Source of the DNA: Capitella teleta
Lineage: Eukaryota; Annelida; Polychaeta; Capitellidae
DNA: 64,000 nucleotides
Assembly: GCA_000328365.1 (NCBI GenBank)
Contig: KB301566.1
Location: forward strand, 128,944 to 192,943
Direction: 5' to 3'
Shown here: one piece after another, positions 11,287 through 24,200 of the stretch
Layout: each line of letters starts with the position of its first letter
Numbering within the stretch: position 1 is the stretch's first letter
Notes under the pieces: generated by a model
The model's database searches: none
The model's input: the letters and a program-made list of their open reading frames with translations, nothing else
What the model was told of the DNA's origin: nothing
Made by a program: the position numbers and the translations under genes

Positions 11287-11753
11287 TAGTTTGAAGCTTT
11301 ATATCGTTTTGCCTTATGACTCGTGGATTGTTTTTGCAAATCAATCGGTCGGTGCTGTCACCGTTTGCGCCTCCTCAAAAGAACCAGCACAACTACAACA
11401 ACAGAACCCTGTCTGCCCACGTGGTGCCTACGAACAATGCAGTTATAGCCTCAATTACAAGCGCCCAATGCGTAAAGAAGGCAATGGTCGCCGCACAGGA
11501 AACCATAAACTTAGCAGTCTGTTATGGAGTGCCCCCAGCGGGATTTATTGGGCGAAAAATGGCGATAAAAACTTAACGGTTGCATAAAAGCTTAGCACAC
11601 ACGCACAATGGCTGTCAGGCAAAAACATGGGTCAGAAAACTCTTTTGTGCGCTGCTAACCGATTGCGTTGAGGATTGAGGAGGAAGGTGTTTAGGCTGAG
11701 AATGCATTTCATAATATTTGAACGAGCTTGTTTCAATTTTTTTCTTTGTGTGC

Positions 11754-11787
<34 letters not shown>

Positions 11788-12210
11788 ACAGTGCGGTTTC
11801 GTCAGCCGAACACCGTTTGTGCATAGCGTTGTATCTCACTTCACCGAAGGCTTTCAAGTCGATTGCGAATGTCAATGTATCAAAATCGCTTCTGTAAATT
11901 CACTTATAGACTAATGCGGTTCAAAATTGGCCCCATTATATGGTGTCTACAGTTTGACAAAAAAAAAAGTTGTAGTGAAATTGGTATTTTTTTGTGTGCG
12001 TATTTCAATATCAGAAAAAAAGGTCCTTCTAATACTCGATACTTGTACAGGTATACTTTTGCATTGCATATTCTGTGCAGAAAACTTTGAAAAAGGTTTA
12101 TCATTCTTTCAGTTATTTGATTTTGATTGTGTTACCTTGTTTATTTATTTTTTAAAACGTTACTATGCCGTTGAAATGATATATTGAAATAAATGTACAT
12201 GTTGAGCGTA
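11287..12210 (+). other. Probable 3' UTR of the receptor
   Basis: Non-coding sequence after the receptor stop, with T-rich tracts (11757-11785). The first good polyadenylation signal on this strand is AATAAA at 12188-12193. Assigning the whole stretch to the transcript is inference. Confidence 0.35.
11583..11596 (+). repeat. 14-bp direct repeat flanking the receptor, right copy
   Basis: CATAAAAGCTTAGC is an exact match to 10065-10078. No poly-A precedes it. Confidence 0.7.
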
Positions 12211-14659
12211 TTGCAAACTCATGATGGCTCCTATTCATTCAACAATACAAGGTTATCGCATCCATTAAATGTCGACACCCGGCTGCGAGCGACAGGTGAT
12301 TATCATGCGAGATGGACACTTCAACACCCTCACTGTGAGCCTCTTCCAGGAAAGCCAAGCTTCCCCGCGGTGTATTGAATACGTTGTAGAGGACCTAATC
12401 GCGTGTCCGGGCCCCACTCAAGCAACTCGTCGTCACAGAAGCAGCCGAGTGCTCCACTGACATAACCAACCACCAATTGCTCCTGGCCAGTATTTAGACA
12501 GGTGTTGGCAGCAACGCCAATTAGCAAACACGTCTCAGTCTCCGTTGTCGATTTCATAACAACATGTCAGACAGGGATCAAGGCTGGTAGTCGGCACGCA
12601 AACTCTCAAGATTTTCCACCAGCAATTAGTTTATGATTGGAACGGAAACGCTTCGATAGAAAGTGTTCGGCTGCGTGCAGATCCAGCAACTAAGGATTTA
12701 TCACAGGTGCCGCTCCGGCCAAGTGGAAGAAGACCTTTTAGTTGCATTGCTCAGCTGCATACTCTATCATTTGCGACTGTATTACAAGTGATGCATGCTT
12801 CATCCACTGACCGGTGGTCAGTGGTGAGATGGCCAATCTATGAGTTGTCTCGGTATCATCAGGGATAAATAAGACCGATGGACTGCGTCCCCGGGGTTCG
12901 TATCCCTTCGATTTCCCAAATTCAATGCGTTGCCCATTTACTCCTAGCCGAGTCAGCAAAACGCGATGCGGTGATCTGGGCCACATGTTCCCCTGGGCAA
13001 TCTAAGCAACAGCGAACAGCCGTCGAGAATGACCGCTCGTTCTCCCTCTCGAGACTCCCAGCGATCCATTTTTCTCTGCTCTCAATTGTTTGGAATGATA
13101 CAGATGAGTCGGGCCAAATTTTGCAGCTATTTTTACGATAGGAGACCAGTGTATTATTCCCCTAAAGTTATATTTTCCCATCAGCATGCTTTTAGGTTGT
13201 GTATATATAGCAGCTGCCACCAACGTCGTTGTTCGCACTTTGGCCGCGTTGTGAGCTCTTGCTCCAAATAGAGCAATACTCCCGGATGACCCACGACTCG
13301 TTGCCCGATAATGTGATTATGCAATGATTGGTGGCAACACATGCGTGTCTCCCAGCCCTCCTCGTTAATGATGGCGATGATGATCTGCGGTCCGTGGCGA
13401 CGTGAGAAAGATTGCGGCGGGTGGAAGCGCAATCTTTGTTTTATGCCAACATTTGACGACCATGCTTTGCTTCTGAATCAACAAATGAAGCAAATGGGAC
13501 GGCGTCAATCGTAGCTGCGCACGAATTCGGGGACACAGGGGATACTTATAACACAGTAAGAGCCAACAACCGAGATACTCTATAGACCGCAAGGTTATTT
13601 AATCTAACTCAGAACAGAAACCCCCACTTCCAAGAAAATGGATAAAGAAATCAAGTTTATACACCTCATTAGACAGCGCGTTATCCAATTTGCTCACCAT
13701 ATGAATCGTGATCCCCAGAAAAACCACTTGGGTTTGAATCCTTGCGAGGGAGATATAGTCACTCTGTGCTTATGTTGACAGCCATGGGAGTCGTAAAGGT
13801 CATTCCTGTGAGCTTAAGAAGCTATGCAACGAGAGGAAGGCGATCAATTTGGGCAGTTGGGATTCATGAACGCTGTTTGATTGATGCTTGATTGCTGAAC
13901 CAACGTGCATCCTTTTGCGCAATCAATACGATATTATCGCCCATATTGATAATTCATTCGAAGGCAAATAAGAGTGTAAGGTCGTTCTGTAACGGGATTC
14001 GCTTCCCACCCCTTTCTGCCACGGAGCAGCTGTTAAGAGCGGGTAATAAATCGGCACAAGGGAACGATATCTCTCTCTGATCGATGGTGCATTAATCGGC
14101 GAGGTGAGATATTGTTTGGCATGGTGTTGAATGATGCGTTAATAGATGAAAAGAAGAGAGTGATAGTGCCATCAAACGTCAGGGGCTTCAATGTTAACAG
14201 AATTGCACATAAATAACGTATGAAGAATGGCAAAAGTACCCCGAAAAAATGCGACATCTCTCTTACTTTTCTACAACACACTTTGTCTGCCTTCCATATA
14301 ACCTCCTCAGTAGATACGATGTATCGATGGCGTGATACACAACCTCAATAAAGTCGAGGTTTGTGGCTTCAAGCCCACGGCAATCATGCAACGAGAGATC
14401 GCGCTGAAAGGGGCAACAACTGGCGGTCTGAATCGTGTCTATGGCCAGCAAACTGACCGCAGCAGTGATGCACTCATAATTACAAATGTCATCGCATTGT
14501 ATTCATTGTAAATAGTTAACGATGTTTTACAGTACATGTTTATCCAGACTTATATGGAGGTGAGGGTTCAGGTCTTACATCGATTGTTTGGTCGTAAAAA
14601 GGAATCAGACAGACCTGTGGTTGAATCATGGAGGTGTTAGGGGATATAGGATAACATAT
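12211..14659. other. Intergenic, no gene recognised
   Basis: Mixed-composition sequence with short unconvincing frames. B-box-like strings occur near 12897 and 13731, but neither is backed by a tRNA fold. Confidence 0.45.
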
Positions 14660-14862
14660 CATGATGGGGTTTTACGGTTCCACCCAAACCATTCGGATGA
14701 TAATTATGGGCGCCAGAACAGAAGGCCCGGAACACTGGTTTTCCCCTTCTCTTATCGATAAATCCCAAGAGTTCCTTATCCTGCATACCACCATAGACAG
14801 TAGGACAGAGCACCCGGCCTTGTTACGCAGTTGGGCAGCACTGCAGAGTCACCGAAGGATAG
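14660..14862 (-). mobile_element. tRNA-derived SINE, 3' part only
   Basis: It matches the tail two-thirds of the copy at 49917-50240 (GGGGTTTTACGG through GCAGAGTCACCGAAGG). The tRNA-like head is missing, as in a 5'-truncated insertion. Confidence 0.85.
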
Positions 14863-16347
14863 GTAATAAGCACATCTATTTTGTAGTAGGGTAAAATGTA
14901 TTGGTGTACCTCTGATAAAGAGTGAAAGAGGGTGGTCAAGAGATAGAGGAGGAAGTATTGTATGTTATCAATAGGTCCTCTCTCATCACATTGAGGTTCG
15001 CCAGCTATAAATTCGCATTACGTTGAAAGCATTCGCCTGTTGTCCTGAGGACTGAATGTGGCGGGGCCTACGAGTTACTTTCACCCACGAATACATTTGC
15101 CACAGTTTCATACATTATGTCTATGGTGGTTTACATTTTGTTACATAGTTAACATTTGGGCGATGCGACCAAGTAGTTCGCAGCAGTTGGGTGCTCCTTG
15201 GAATACACGTTGTTGTCTAATCAAAAAATTGCACCACAAGAGTGTATAGTGTCTGAGTAACGGGGCTGAAAGCTCCCAGGGGTTTGACGACTGGATACGA
15301 AAATCATACCCTCGAAACATCGGACGCTTTATTGTGTTGACCCATGTGGACATGTATTGTATGCCTTGGAATTACCTAGAATAAAAGAAAACTATAAATC
15401 TTGATATATAAATGGCATGATTATTTAAAATTGAACATCGTCATTAAGATTTCGTACACTCGTATCAAAATCAGCTGAACAATTGGGATCTGGATATTAA
15501 TTCGAATAATACAGTTGATGCCATAGCTACTCATGGAGAGATGGCAGACAATCACCAACTGAGGTATATTAGCATAACACGGGGAAACGAAATAGGGTTA
15601 AGCAACATTAAATCCCATAATAGTTTCTTATCAATAACTATGAGTTTATACATATATTTTTAACAGGTAAGGATTATTTTCTCCGCCAGTCTTTCAAAGG
15701 GTGCAGCGCCGTTCATGTTGCCAGTCTAATTGGAGGCCTACATGATAATCGATGACTATCATGTTCATTTTCAACTTTTACAAAACCTGTGTTGTCACAG
15801 GACACCACGTGTTAATTTCAAGGCACGCCTTACTCATCTGGCAAGGCAAGTCATGAGTGTTTAGGTCCATAATTCTGACAGGTAGGGCAAACTTGTCACT
15901 GTTTCCACGGAAGTGTCACAGAGTGTGTCAGAAATAACGATCCCCAGAAATAGATAATCAGCCTCTTAGCGGTTTGCTTTCCATACTTAGGTTGGCGCAG
16001 TTTCAGAAATTTTAACAGGACCTGTCTGACAAGGTAAGCGGTTCTCCATAACAATAATAGCCTACTCTCTCCTTTGGCCACCCCAGTGCCTTCATCGAAT
16101 GTGTTCTATGCATAGGTCCCTATGGTACACTTATACGCGATCGAAAATTGCACATTCTATCATTTTGTAAATGTGCGGGTGCAATGACGCAGAGGTATAG
16201 CACGTTTGCCAATTGAGGTTGTAGAGGGTGGTCGTTTTCTACTATTCCTGATTCCAATTTACCTGGGAATAGCACTTACTGTGAAGCACATTAAAGCCCT
16301 AGTTTAATGTTACAAAATATAATAAATAGGTTTTATTTTTTTTTTTT
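14863..16347. other. Intergenic, no gene recognised
   Basis: AT-rich, with short frames only. No domain, RNA gene or repeat structure could be supported. Confidence 0.45.
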
Positions 16348-16577
16348 TACTGTAAATAGTAGTGCTTTTGTTCTGCATTCATACTATTTTCAGTTCCTGG
16401 CGATGTTTTTACTGTAAGACTTGTTTTCAGGGGGCTACTTCGTCAGCGGCACTTCCTTAGTGCCTTTGCGTAGCCCCCTGGCACTGTATATAATTTTTGT
16501 ACATAATCTACTGTAATCTGTTCTTTTTTTCCTGTGTTTTATGGAATGTAAAATAAAAGGTTTATTCTCTCTCTAAA
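16348..16577 (+). mobile_element. LINE 3' UTR, solitary 5'-truncated copy
   Basis: It is closely similar to 58239-58480, where the same sequence follows reverse-transcriptase C-terminal remains, so this is the 3' end of a LINE. It contains a branched hairpin at 16428-16480 and ends in AATAAAAGG followed by a TCTC-type tail. Confidence 0.75.
16428..16480 (+). repeat. Nested hairpin in the LINE 3' UTR
   Basis: The outer stem CAGGGGGCTAC / GTAGCCCCCTG (11 bp) encloses an inner stem GGCACT / AGTGCC with a TTCCT loop. Confidence 0.8.
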
Positions 16578-19399
16578 TCAATAGTTTTGTATATAATTTA
16601 TATATGACAGGTCAGACACATGGGACAAATCTGACCTGTTGAGGATGTATCCTGAAGAGATGGGAACTTGGCCTCCAGCGTTACCATTCAATTGAATGTT
16701 ACATCATGTGGCATGTTATTATGTAATAAATCCATTGGCTAATTTAAGATACGATTAGGTTAAAAGTTCAATTACAAAAGGCTTCAATCGTTAACTTTTT
16801 AAATTATAGGCTATCAAAAGTATTGCAGACAGAGGTTGGTTCTCATAACAGTTTCTCTTCCCTACTGCAGGAAGTTGTGAATTTTGGTCCTTTTTTGTCG
16901 TTGATTTACCTATAAAGAGAACCTTAAGACTGCTGAGGACAGAGAATGATTCATTTGTTCGATATCTAACATTTATTATCGTGGGATACCTTCACTTAGA
17001 ATTCTTCCATGATAATTAATATTTAGCTGCATATGGGATCCGTAGTATGTTAATTATAATGCTTCAATTCATGATCTAGACATATTATTGTTTATCGATA
17101 TCATGCATGTATCCGAAAAATTTAGGAAATATCGATACAAACATGAAAGGTGTATTAAAATGAATGATTGCATCCATGTATGTAATTACTGAAATAGAAA
17201 GATCATACTGGATTATGAATTAAGCGGGTTATGTTTTGATTGTTTTGTTTGTGTTTCTGCTGGTAAAAAAATAGTCATGCACCCAATGTATCTCCAACAA
17301 TGGTATTTTTTACCAACCAGTATTTTATATTTAATTGCATGCCAGGAATCCCAATAATGCTATAATAATAATGATGCGGCTTCTCATTCATTTTATGTGT
17401 GCACAAGCAAAATTGCAATGAAACTTGATTTCAAATTTACAACGCAGTAAACTGAGCGGAATCTAATGTTTATGATGACATGATACAATTAAATATTATT
17501 ATAAAAATTATGAGGCAACCACCTGTAGGTAGTCATGCTGCTTTCTTTGTGTGTTGACACAACAAAAAAAAAGAATATACTGAGCCCATATATACTGGTC
17601 ATAATAGTATAATGCACGCACGCCTACTTGTTTACTGTAATGCACAGGCAATGGGCAATAATGATGCGTGCAAAATGGGGTAATCGCACGCCTACACAGA
17701 CGAACTATATAATACGGAGGCTTCTGTCAACAATACTTATTTCTCTCTGTTAGCAGGCTTGTTAATGGGCATTGATTGCATTAGTGTGCTTTTATGTCTA
17801 TTTCTAGTATAAATATGGTGGTGAACCTTGAACACCATTAATCACAAACACATGGCAAATCACACAGAGGAGATTAAAATGATAAAGATTCGAAATGAAA
17901 AAACATAAATCATATGGCTCTGAAACTGCATATTAAGATAGCAAGATTATGTGGCTAGAACTGGCTTTCATATCAAACTGATAATGCTGCGATATATGGA
18001 GGTGCATAATATTATGAGCACCACCATGGATGGCATAGAGGTGGCCCCAGATGGGGCATTTTATATTGTCCTCTTCTTTACATAAACATATAGGTCGCCA
18101 CAGCCATCACGCGATGTAAGTCCTCCACATGCCTTCCATGCGACTCTATAATGGCATCTGCGTGTTGTGCGACAGGCGACTCATACAACACTCACTTATT
18201 GTTCGCACTGTTTGCTGCATGAGCCAGTGTGTAATTACTATTTGTAAGACGCTCGCTGAAAAACAAACCCGACCAAGCACACGAATTAAAAAAAAAAAAA
18301 AAAAAAAGTCAATTGATTGTTAGCTCAGATTGATGTAATTTCACAAGAACTGATGATTCCTGCGAGCTAAATGATTCATTATACGCCCTCTGTACTCAAC
18401 TCAATTATCAGACTATTTGTATGGTGTATCTGATTCATAGACAACAACAAAGCTCGAAATAGTTTCTGCTAAATAAAAAATGGATTTAAAAGCAAAGTAA
18501 AAAAGCAAAGAAAAAAAAAAAAAAAAAAAAAAAAAAACAGGAACGGCATGACACTTCAACACAACTCTCTGGTGTCTCGATTTCCTAGAGGTCAGCCGGA
18601 ATTGCTTTCTGTTACTGGTACAGAGAGATGCGTTTCTGTTAAAGCGTGATCGAGTGCCTTGCGAAAAAAAGAAAAAAAAAAAAGAAAAAAAAAACCTGGC
18701 GTTCGTTACTTGATAAGTTTATTGGCATTTAATGTTCAACAATCCAATTGTTGTTCATATTACTTTGCATCAATATTGTTTGTGCTCAAATAAGCCTTGG
18801 ATCAAGGATATCTCGATTCTTGACCATTGACAGTAACTGACCTGTGAAAATTGATATCCAAAAAATGACAATTCCGTTGCTACGGTTGCCAGGACAATGG
18901 AAAGCACAGTTTTCTGATTCTGCTTTCAGTTTTGAGTGCCACGGTGCATGTCTCCGAAAATATATCAGATACGTATATATGTGACCTTATAAGAAGTATA
19001 TGTCGTCGTTGCAAAGCAGATTAAAGGGATAACTAAGGTCACACAGCGGTATATACTTACATAGCATACGACCAGGGGCCAATATGATCAACAGGCTGAT
19101 TCGATTGCTATAATTTCATCTCTCAATAAAAGAATGAACTGTCTACTTTCAGTATAATAAAGCTATGTTTAATAATCAGAGTAAGAACCGTCAATTTAAT
19201 AACGTATATATGTATGTATGGGTGGAGTTTTACGGCACTCTGATACTAAAAGTATTATATTAGTGCCTCTAAATTCAATAACCATCTTTCAATGGAACAA
19301 TGGACCATGGAACACAACCCATTTTCATGTGTTCAATTCTTGAGTTATTTGAATATTGCTCCAATTTTTGATTCAATTTCCATGTTTCTATTATTCAAA
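16578..19399. other. Gene-poor AT-rich stretch with A-rich tracts
   Basis: No gene recognised. Poly-A or A-rich tracts lie at about 18287-18307, 18508-18537 and 18664-18694. Confidence 0.5.
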
Positions 19400-20460
19400 C
19401 ATGAATGGAAAATGTCGTTTGCGGTCTCGCGATAAACAAACTTTTTCTCAATGCATCCCAAAGCAAAGCAATAACATTTCACACCCCTCATCGCAATATC
19501 ACATCTCCTATCTTGAATATCAACAACCAACCAATAGAAAACACCAACGAAACAAACTTCCTTGGAATAACCATTGACAAACATCTTAACTTCAAACCAC
19601 ACATCAACAAAATAGCAACAAAATTATCACGCACTTCTGGCATCCTCAATAAACTAAAGCATTTTGTTCCTCATTTCATACTCAAAATCATTTATCAATC
19701 ATTATTCATCCCTCATCTCATATAATTATGGCATCATGGCATGGTCCAAAGGTCCACACTCATCACAAATAGTAAAAATACAAACGAAAGCAGTAGGCAT
19801 CATCACCAATTCCAAATATAACTCACACACTGATCAGATCTTCCACAAATTAAAAATCCTTATAATGGAGGATCTGGGAAGGCTCTTCCATCTGCAGTTC
19901 TTCTATATAAATGGAAGAATGACGATTTGCCATATTATTTCCACGACTTTCTAGACTCCGGTCGTGATAAAAATCGATTGCTGGCCCCAATACATCGGCA
20001 TCAATTATTCAAGTCAAGTCTCCGTTATATAATCACCATAACTGTGAACTCAACACCTGACAGTATACTGAGAATATCCTCAACACATTCATTGAAAGCG
20101 CTATCAGAAAGAGTGAAAACACATCGACAATTGTCCAACAGACTCTACTCTATCTAACTGTTACGTATGTGCAAACCAGTAATTACAGACTAAGTGCTGC
20201 TATCTTTTTGACAATCAATTTATAATTGAGATGCAACATCGATCACTACCCAATTTTAATAAAAGCATTTTTTCACTCAATGATTCCATTTTGGTGGCCC
20301 GTGCGATGACGATTCCCTTGTGAAACCGTTGCCTCGTCTCCCATCTCGGCTCCTGCTTCATATACATGCCAGTACACCCACCATTCATACATTACATGTA
20401 TCATCTCATACATCCTTCCATTACGTTATCATGCACAAATCACCCATCTTACACTTATTT
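19400..20460 (+). mobile_element. 5'-truncated, decayed LINE (Jockey/CR1-group reverse transcriptase C-terminus)
   Basis: It aligns along its length with the C-terminal half of the LINE at 26065-28250. Shared pieces include N-K-L-x-L-N-A, I-T-F-H-T, N-F-L-G-I-x-I-D-K-H-L, F-K-P-H-I-N-K, G-I-L-N-K-L-K-H, I-Y-Q-S-L, S-K-Y-N-x-H-T and H-R-H-Q-L-F. The coding sequence passes through three frames (19405-19725, 19664-19954, 19927-20157), so at least two frameshifts separate it from an active copy. The 3' UTR differs from that of the 26-kb copy, so this is a related subfamily. It ends near an A-rich/AAT microsatellite. Confidence 0.9.
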
Positions 20461-20466
20461 CTCTGG

Positions 20467-20570
20467 TCAAAAAAAATAAAAAAATAAAATAAAATAATAA
20501 TAATAATATATAATAATAATAATACTAAAAATAATACTAAATAATAATAATGATAATAATAATAAAAAAA
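20467..20570. repeat. A-rich / (AAT)n microsatellite
   Basis: Imperfect AAAAT and AAT units directly after the LINE 3' end. Confidence 0.9.
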
Positions 20571-21869
20571 TGTTAATTGACGTTATTATTTTCAGTCTTG
20601 TTTGTGATGAAATATTTTTTTTCTATAATTAATATTTTTTTTTCTTTATTTGTCACATTGCATATGAAGCACTTGTTCGAGTGAAATACATGAGTGGTCC
20701 CTTTTTATTATTATCATACTGGTAATTACAGTTACATAGTCACAAGAACAATATAATTTTAAGGACACAAATGATGTCATAATATTATTACAATGTACAT
20801 GCAATCTACTGATAACACGTAAAGCCCCATCACTCACTAACTCACACGGTGAGAAAACCATTGGTGACCTTGGAGCCCAAGTTCATGAAAGTATACACAC
20901 CCCATACTACCCATCTCATGCATATTAATGAATACATCTCAGAACACTGATGGTTGCACGCTGTACGCTCTGAAACCCATTTTTGAGGCGCGATCAGAGA
21001 AATGGAATATAATTATGCGTCCTTATTCCCTTAACACAATCATGTACACGAGGAGAATTGAACACATGAACATGGGTTGTGCTTCATGTTCCATTGTCGT
21101 TTCAAAAGATGGTTATTGAATTAGCGGTTCGTACCCTGATATTTAATGATTGTCCAGGAAATTATCTCGATTTTGTCAATATCTAAAAGTAAATATGAAA
21201 ATTTAGCTGTAATTTGGCCTATTCTACCTCCTGATATTCAGATGTGAGTGTATGCGAAGGAAGTTAAAAGCAATTGGCATAGTCTAAAAGGTCATTTCTG
21301 CACCGGACATCCGTTGCCAGGGGTGTCCTCGCGGTGATTCGACGAAAGAGGTTCGGAATTATACAAAATTGAAATAATGGCTTTAATAAAAGTTGAAAGA
21401 GGCGCATTGAACTTCCATATCATACCTGACAAGGAACGTTGATTAGTACTTTCGTAAAAATTGAATATTGAACCTTGTTAAGATTGCTTTGAAATCAGGA
21501 CTTAAGAAATGGAAAGACTTAATAATGAACTATAAAGTAATGAAATCATTGAATCACCATAACCTACACTTATCTCACTTTTCTAGCAGGACTGGAGTGT
21601 TGCCTTAAATGAAATAGTACATGTACGAGTTTTCGTAAAACTTGATTTGACTTCGATGTCTGTAATCTGATTAAAAGCTGTGATTCCACAATAAAACTGA
21701 AAAGTTGCGTACTCATTTTATGAAATCACCTGTCTGCCCGTTGTAACATTAGGTGGGCTGAATCGGCCAAGGATGCATTAGCTCCAGTAAATGACATCAA
21801 CTGTTTTCTTTGATCTAAAATGTTTTCTTTGAATACTGGCACGGCGCCAAATATATTGTGTACATAACA
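20571..21869. other. Intergenic, no gene recognised
   Basis: Only short unconvincing frames. Nothing with a domain or RNA structure was seen. Confidence 0.45.
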
Positions 21870-22167
21870 ACCAGCTTACTCAGTTGGACTACCTGAATTC
21901 AATGTCGCCTGGAAAGATCGAGGTCCCGCGTGGGCGCCCTGTCGGCCCACAAAGCATTAGGATTAAAAATTATAATTCGTTAAACTTTGGTGACTCTGCA
22001 GTGCTGCCCAACTGCATAACATGTGCCGTGCGTCTGTGTATAAGGTATAATGTACCATGCAGGATGAAGGCCTCTTGGGGTCTATTGAAAAGAGTAGCAG
22101 GTAATCCCGATCCAGGGTTTTTACTCTGGCTTCCACAACAGCTGTTTGTGGAGCCGTAAAACCACAA
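21870..22167 (+). mobile_element. tRNA-derived SINE, near full length, diverged
   Basis: The head has an A-box-like TACTCAGTTGG. The body shows GGTGACTCTGCAGTGCTGCC, and the tail reads GGAGCCGTAAAACC. It is more diverged than the copies near 50 kb. Confidence 0.85.
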
Positions 22168-22450
22168 TTGCCTTGCCAGATCATAGATTGTCTGTGGTCT
22201 GTAACACCTTTGCAAAGCGTTCGTTCTAAAAGCCTTCCAAGCCTTTTAAGCAGCACTCAATCGACACGTAGATGGATGGTTCACTGATCTCGAACAATAT
22301 TTGTCAATGCGATGCCTGGGAATTTCTTTGTGTACAGGTGTCTGTAGCTGGTAATGAGTGTATACAGGGGTATCAACACTAAAATAAGTCATGTTTATGC
22401 TATTATCCCATTGCACATAATATTTGATCGAGCATGCTAGGGTAACAGAT

Positions 22451-22921
22451 TAGGATAAGATAAGATAAGATAATATAAGATAAACATTTAATGAAGGAAT
22501 GGATGTGTTGGCCACACGAATTAATTGAAATGATTGATGGAGGGATGAAAGTTCGCTTGAAGCAAGCTGTCCGAATTCTTGGAATCTTCTTTCAGATAGT
22601 AAAAAATCCATTTGAGTTCAGATGAAGACCCACACTTGCTGTCAGTGAGAGCAATCAATTCTTGCCATGTGTATGCTTTGCGTTCCATCTCTATATTACA
22701 ATGAGACTTGTGATGAGTATGATGACTTGTAGCCTTGTCGCAGCTAAACAGCGCCTTAACATGATCCAGGGACGAATTTGGAATCTAAATGTTCTTTGAT
22801 AGAAGAGGAATACATATTTTATTGTTTCCACATCCAGAAATTCAATTTGACGTAATAAATTCACAATTTTATAAGCAAACAAGATGAGAAATTTGAAATT
22901 GCGTCCTTTTCTTTTCGTCAC
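22451..22921 (-). mobile_element. LINE 3' end, family with (GATAA/TTATC)n tail, copy 1
   Basis: The reverse complement aligns with 55598-56155 over its whole length and ends in an ATAAGATAAG-type simple tail, as LINE 3' ends do. Both copies keep the words G-R-N-F-K-F-L and F-L-F-Y-Q-R-T-F in translation. The downstream part resembles the F-x-x-x-x-P-x-I-R-T end common to several LINE clades. It is heavily decayed. Confidence 0.6.
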
Positions 22922-22990
22922 CATTCAAAAAAATGATACATATTTATAACCTTAATCATAGCAGTTATATAACCCTGAACCAGCCATTCA

Positions 22991-23064
22991 TGATGAATAA
23001 CTGATGAACACTCTGTTCATAAGTCATAACTGATGAACATATAGTGTTCATCAGTTATTCATCA
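22991..23064. repeat. Perfect 22-bp inverted repeat
   Basis: The arms 22991-23012 and 23043-23064 are exact reverse complements (core AACTGATGAACACT), separated by 30 nt. The spacer holds a third, direct partial copy (ATAACTGATGAACAT). Confidence 0.9.
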
Positions 23065-23639
23065 GACATCAAATATTCTCTTGTGTGTGGTTCTTTTTTT
23101 ATGTTCGCTATGAAGACATTTTTTTTTTGCTACTGAGAGATCTCTTAAGGTGTCTGTACTTGCACTTCATTACACAATCCCGTGTTCATTCTATGACCTT
23201 GACCTTCACAGGCTTAATCTTGCACCCATGCATCGCCCTGTTCTTTTAGCCCGAATACACATTCCGAGAGAGACTCCAGATGATCTTAAAGCATTTGGAT
23301 TGGCTGAGTGAAGAGGCATTTGTTTTAGATCTGTAAGAAGGGCCAATAATACCATCACCATTTATACTTCTGTTTGAACTTCAAACTTGTGTTCCAAACC
23401 GCATGCATGTCAGTCAACTTCCACGAATTGCATTTTTATTAACCTAAGTATAAAACGTAAAAATCCAGCATATTTTATTCGATCAACAGATTTGATATCA
23501 TTCGCAAACTATACTTAGAGGCACAAGAAATGCACATCTGACTTATAAAAGCACATTTTATTTTGTATGCATTGTGCCAACTCAATGTTTAGGGTTTGAA
23601 GGTGTTTTATTTGCAAAAATAACCCAGTTTTAAATTATT

Positions 23640-24200
23640 ATTTTACTTCATACAAGGACAAGGGGTCAAAAGTGAAATTCACAAAGCTCAATATCCAGTG
23701 TCCACCTCTCGATTGCATTCACTCATTCGTTTATCTTCGGCGTATGGTGTTGCAAAACTTTCAGATTATTGTTTGGGAAATGTTCTTTCATTCTTCGAGA
23801 GCGGCAGTTTTAGGTAATTCTAGGGAGGGGAAGGCGGTGGGAGATGGCTGCCTTCAGTTTGTCCCAAATATGCTCAACAGAAGACTAGTCGTGCGATAAA
23901 GCGGTTACGACAGTTTGTCCAAGGACCTCTTTGATATACCGTCTTGAGGTCAAATTTCCCTGACTCATTAAAAGGAAAGTTTTTGTGTTGTGTGAAATGC
24001 CTCCGAGCACAATGATGCTGGTGGCCCCACACCATCTATACTGCTCCTGGATGCAGCAATCCCTACATTCCTACAAATCCTACTCTTATTCGTCCAGAGA
24101 ATGCTTCTCCGCCCATGTAGGTGGTTACATAGTAAAGTTTTCGGCATTGTCTCAATGCTTTCGTGTACATAATCCATAGGGGTGCCTAGCATGTCCATTT
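23640..24200 (-). pseudogene. Tc1/mariner-type transposase remnant
   Basis: Minus-strand translation gives, in order, fragments typical of Tc1-like transposases. They are a G-G-I-S-x-N-T-K-T block, a G-N-L-T-x-x-R-Y-I block, S-V-E-H-I-W-D-K-L-K, and a C-terminal R-W-T-L-D-I-E-L-C-E-F-H-F end. Several frameshifts and stops interrupt it. The segment between the R-Y-I block and the H-I-W-D block is missing, which removes the catalytic D-N-A-x-P-H region, so it cannot be active. Terminal inverted repeats were not found. Confidence 0.6.

Noticed and set aside
12880-12910. B-box-like GGTTCGTATCC suggesting a tRNA gene
   Set aside because: No matching A-box, acceptor stem or anticodon arm could be folded around it. 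It may be a SINE crumb at most.
13680-13760. B-box-like GGTTTGAATCC with possible tRNA-like surroundings
   Set aside because: The stems do not pair convincingly, so neither a tRNA gene nor a SINE can be supported.
19210-19245. SINE-like GGGTGGAGTTTTACGGCAC string
   Set aside because: Only about 15 bases resemble the SINE tail; too short to call an insertion.
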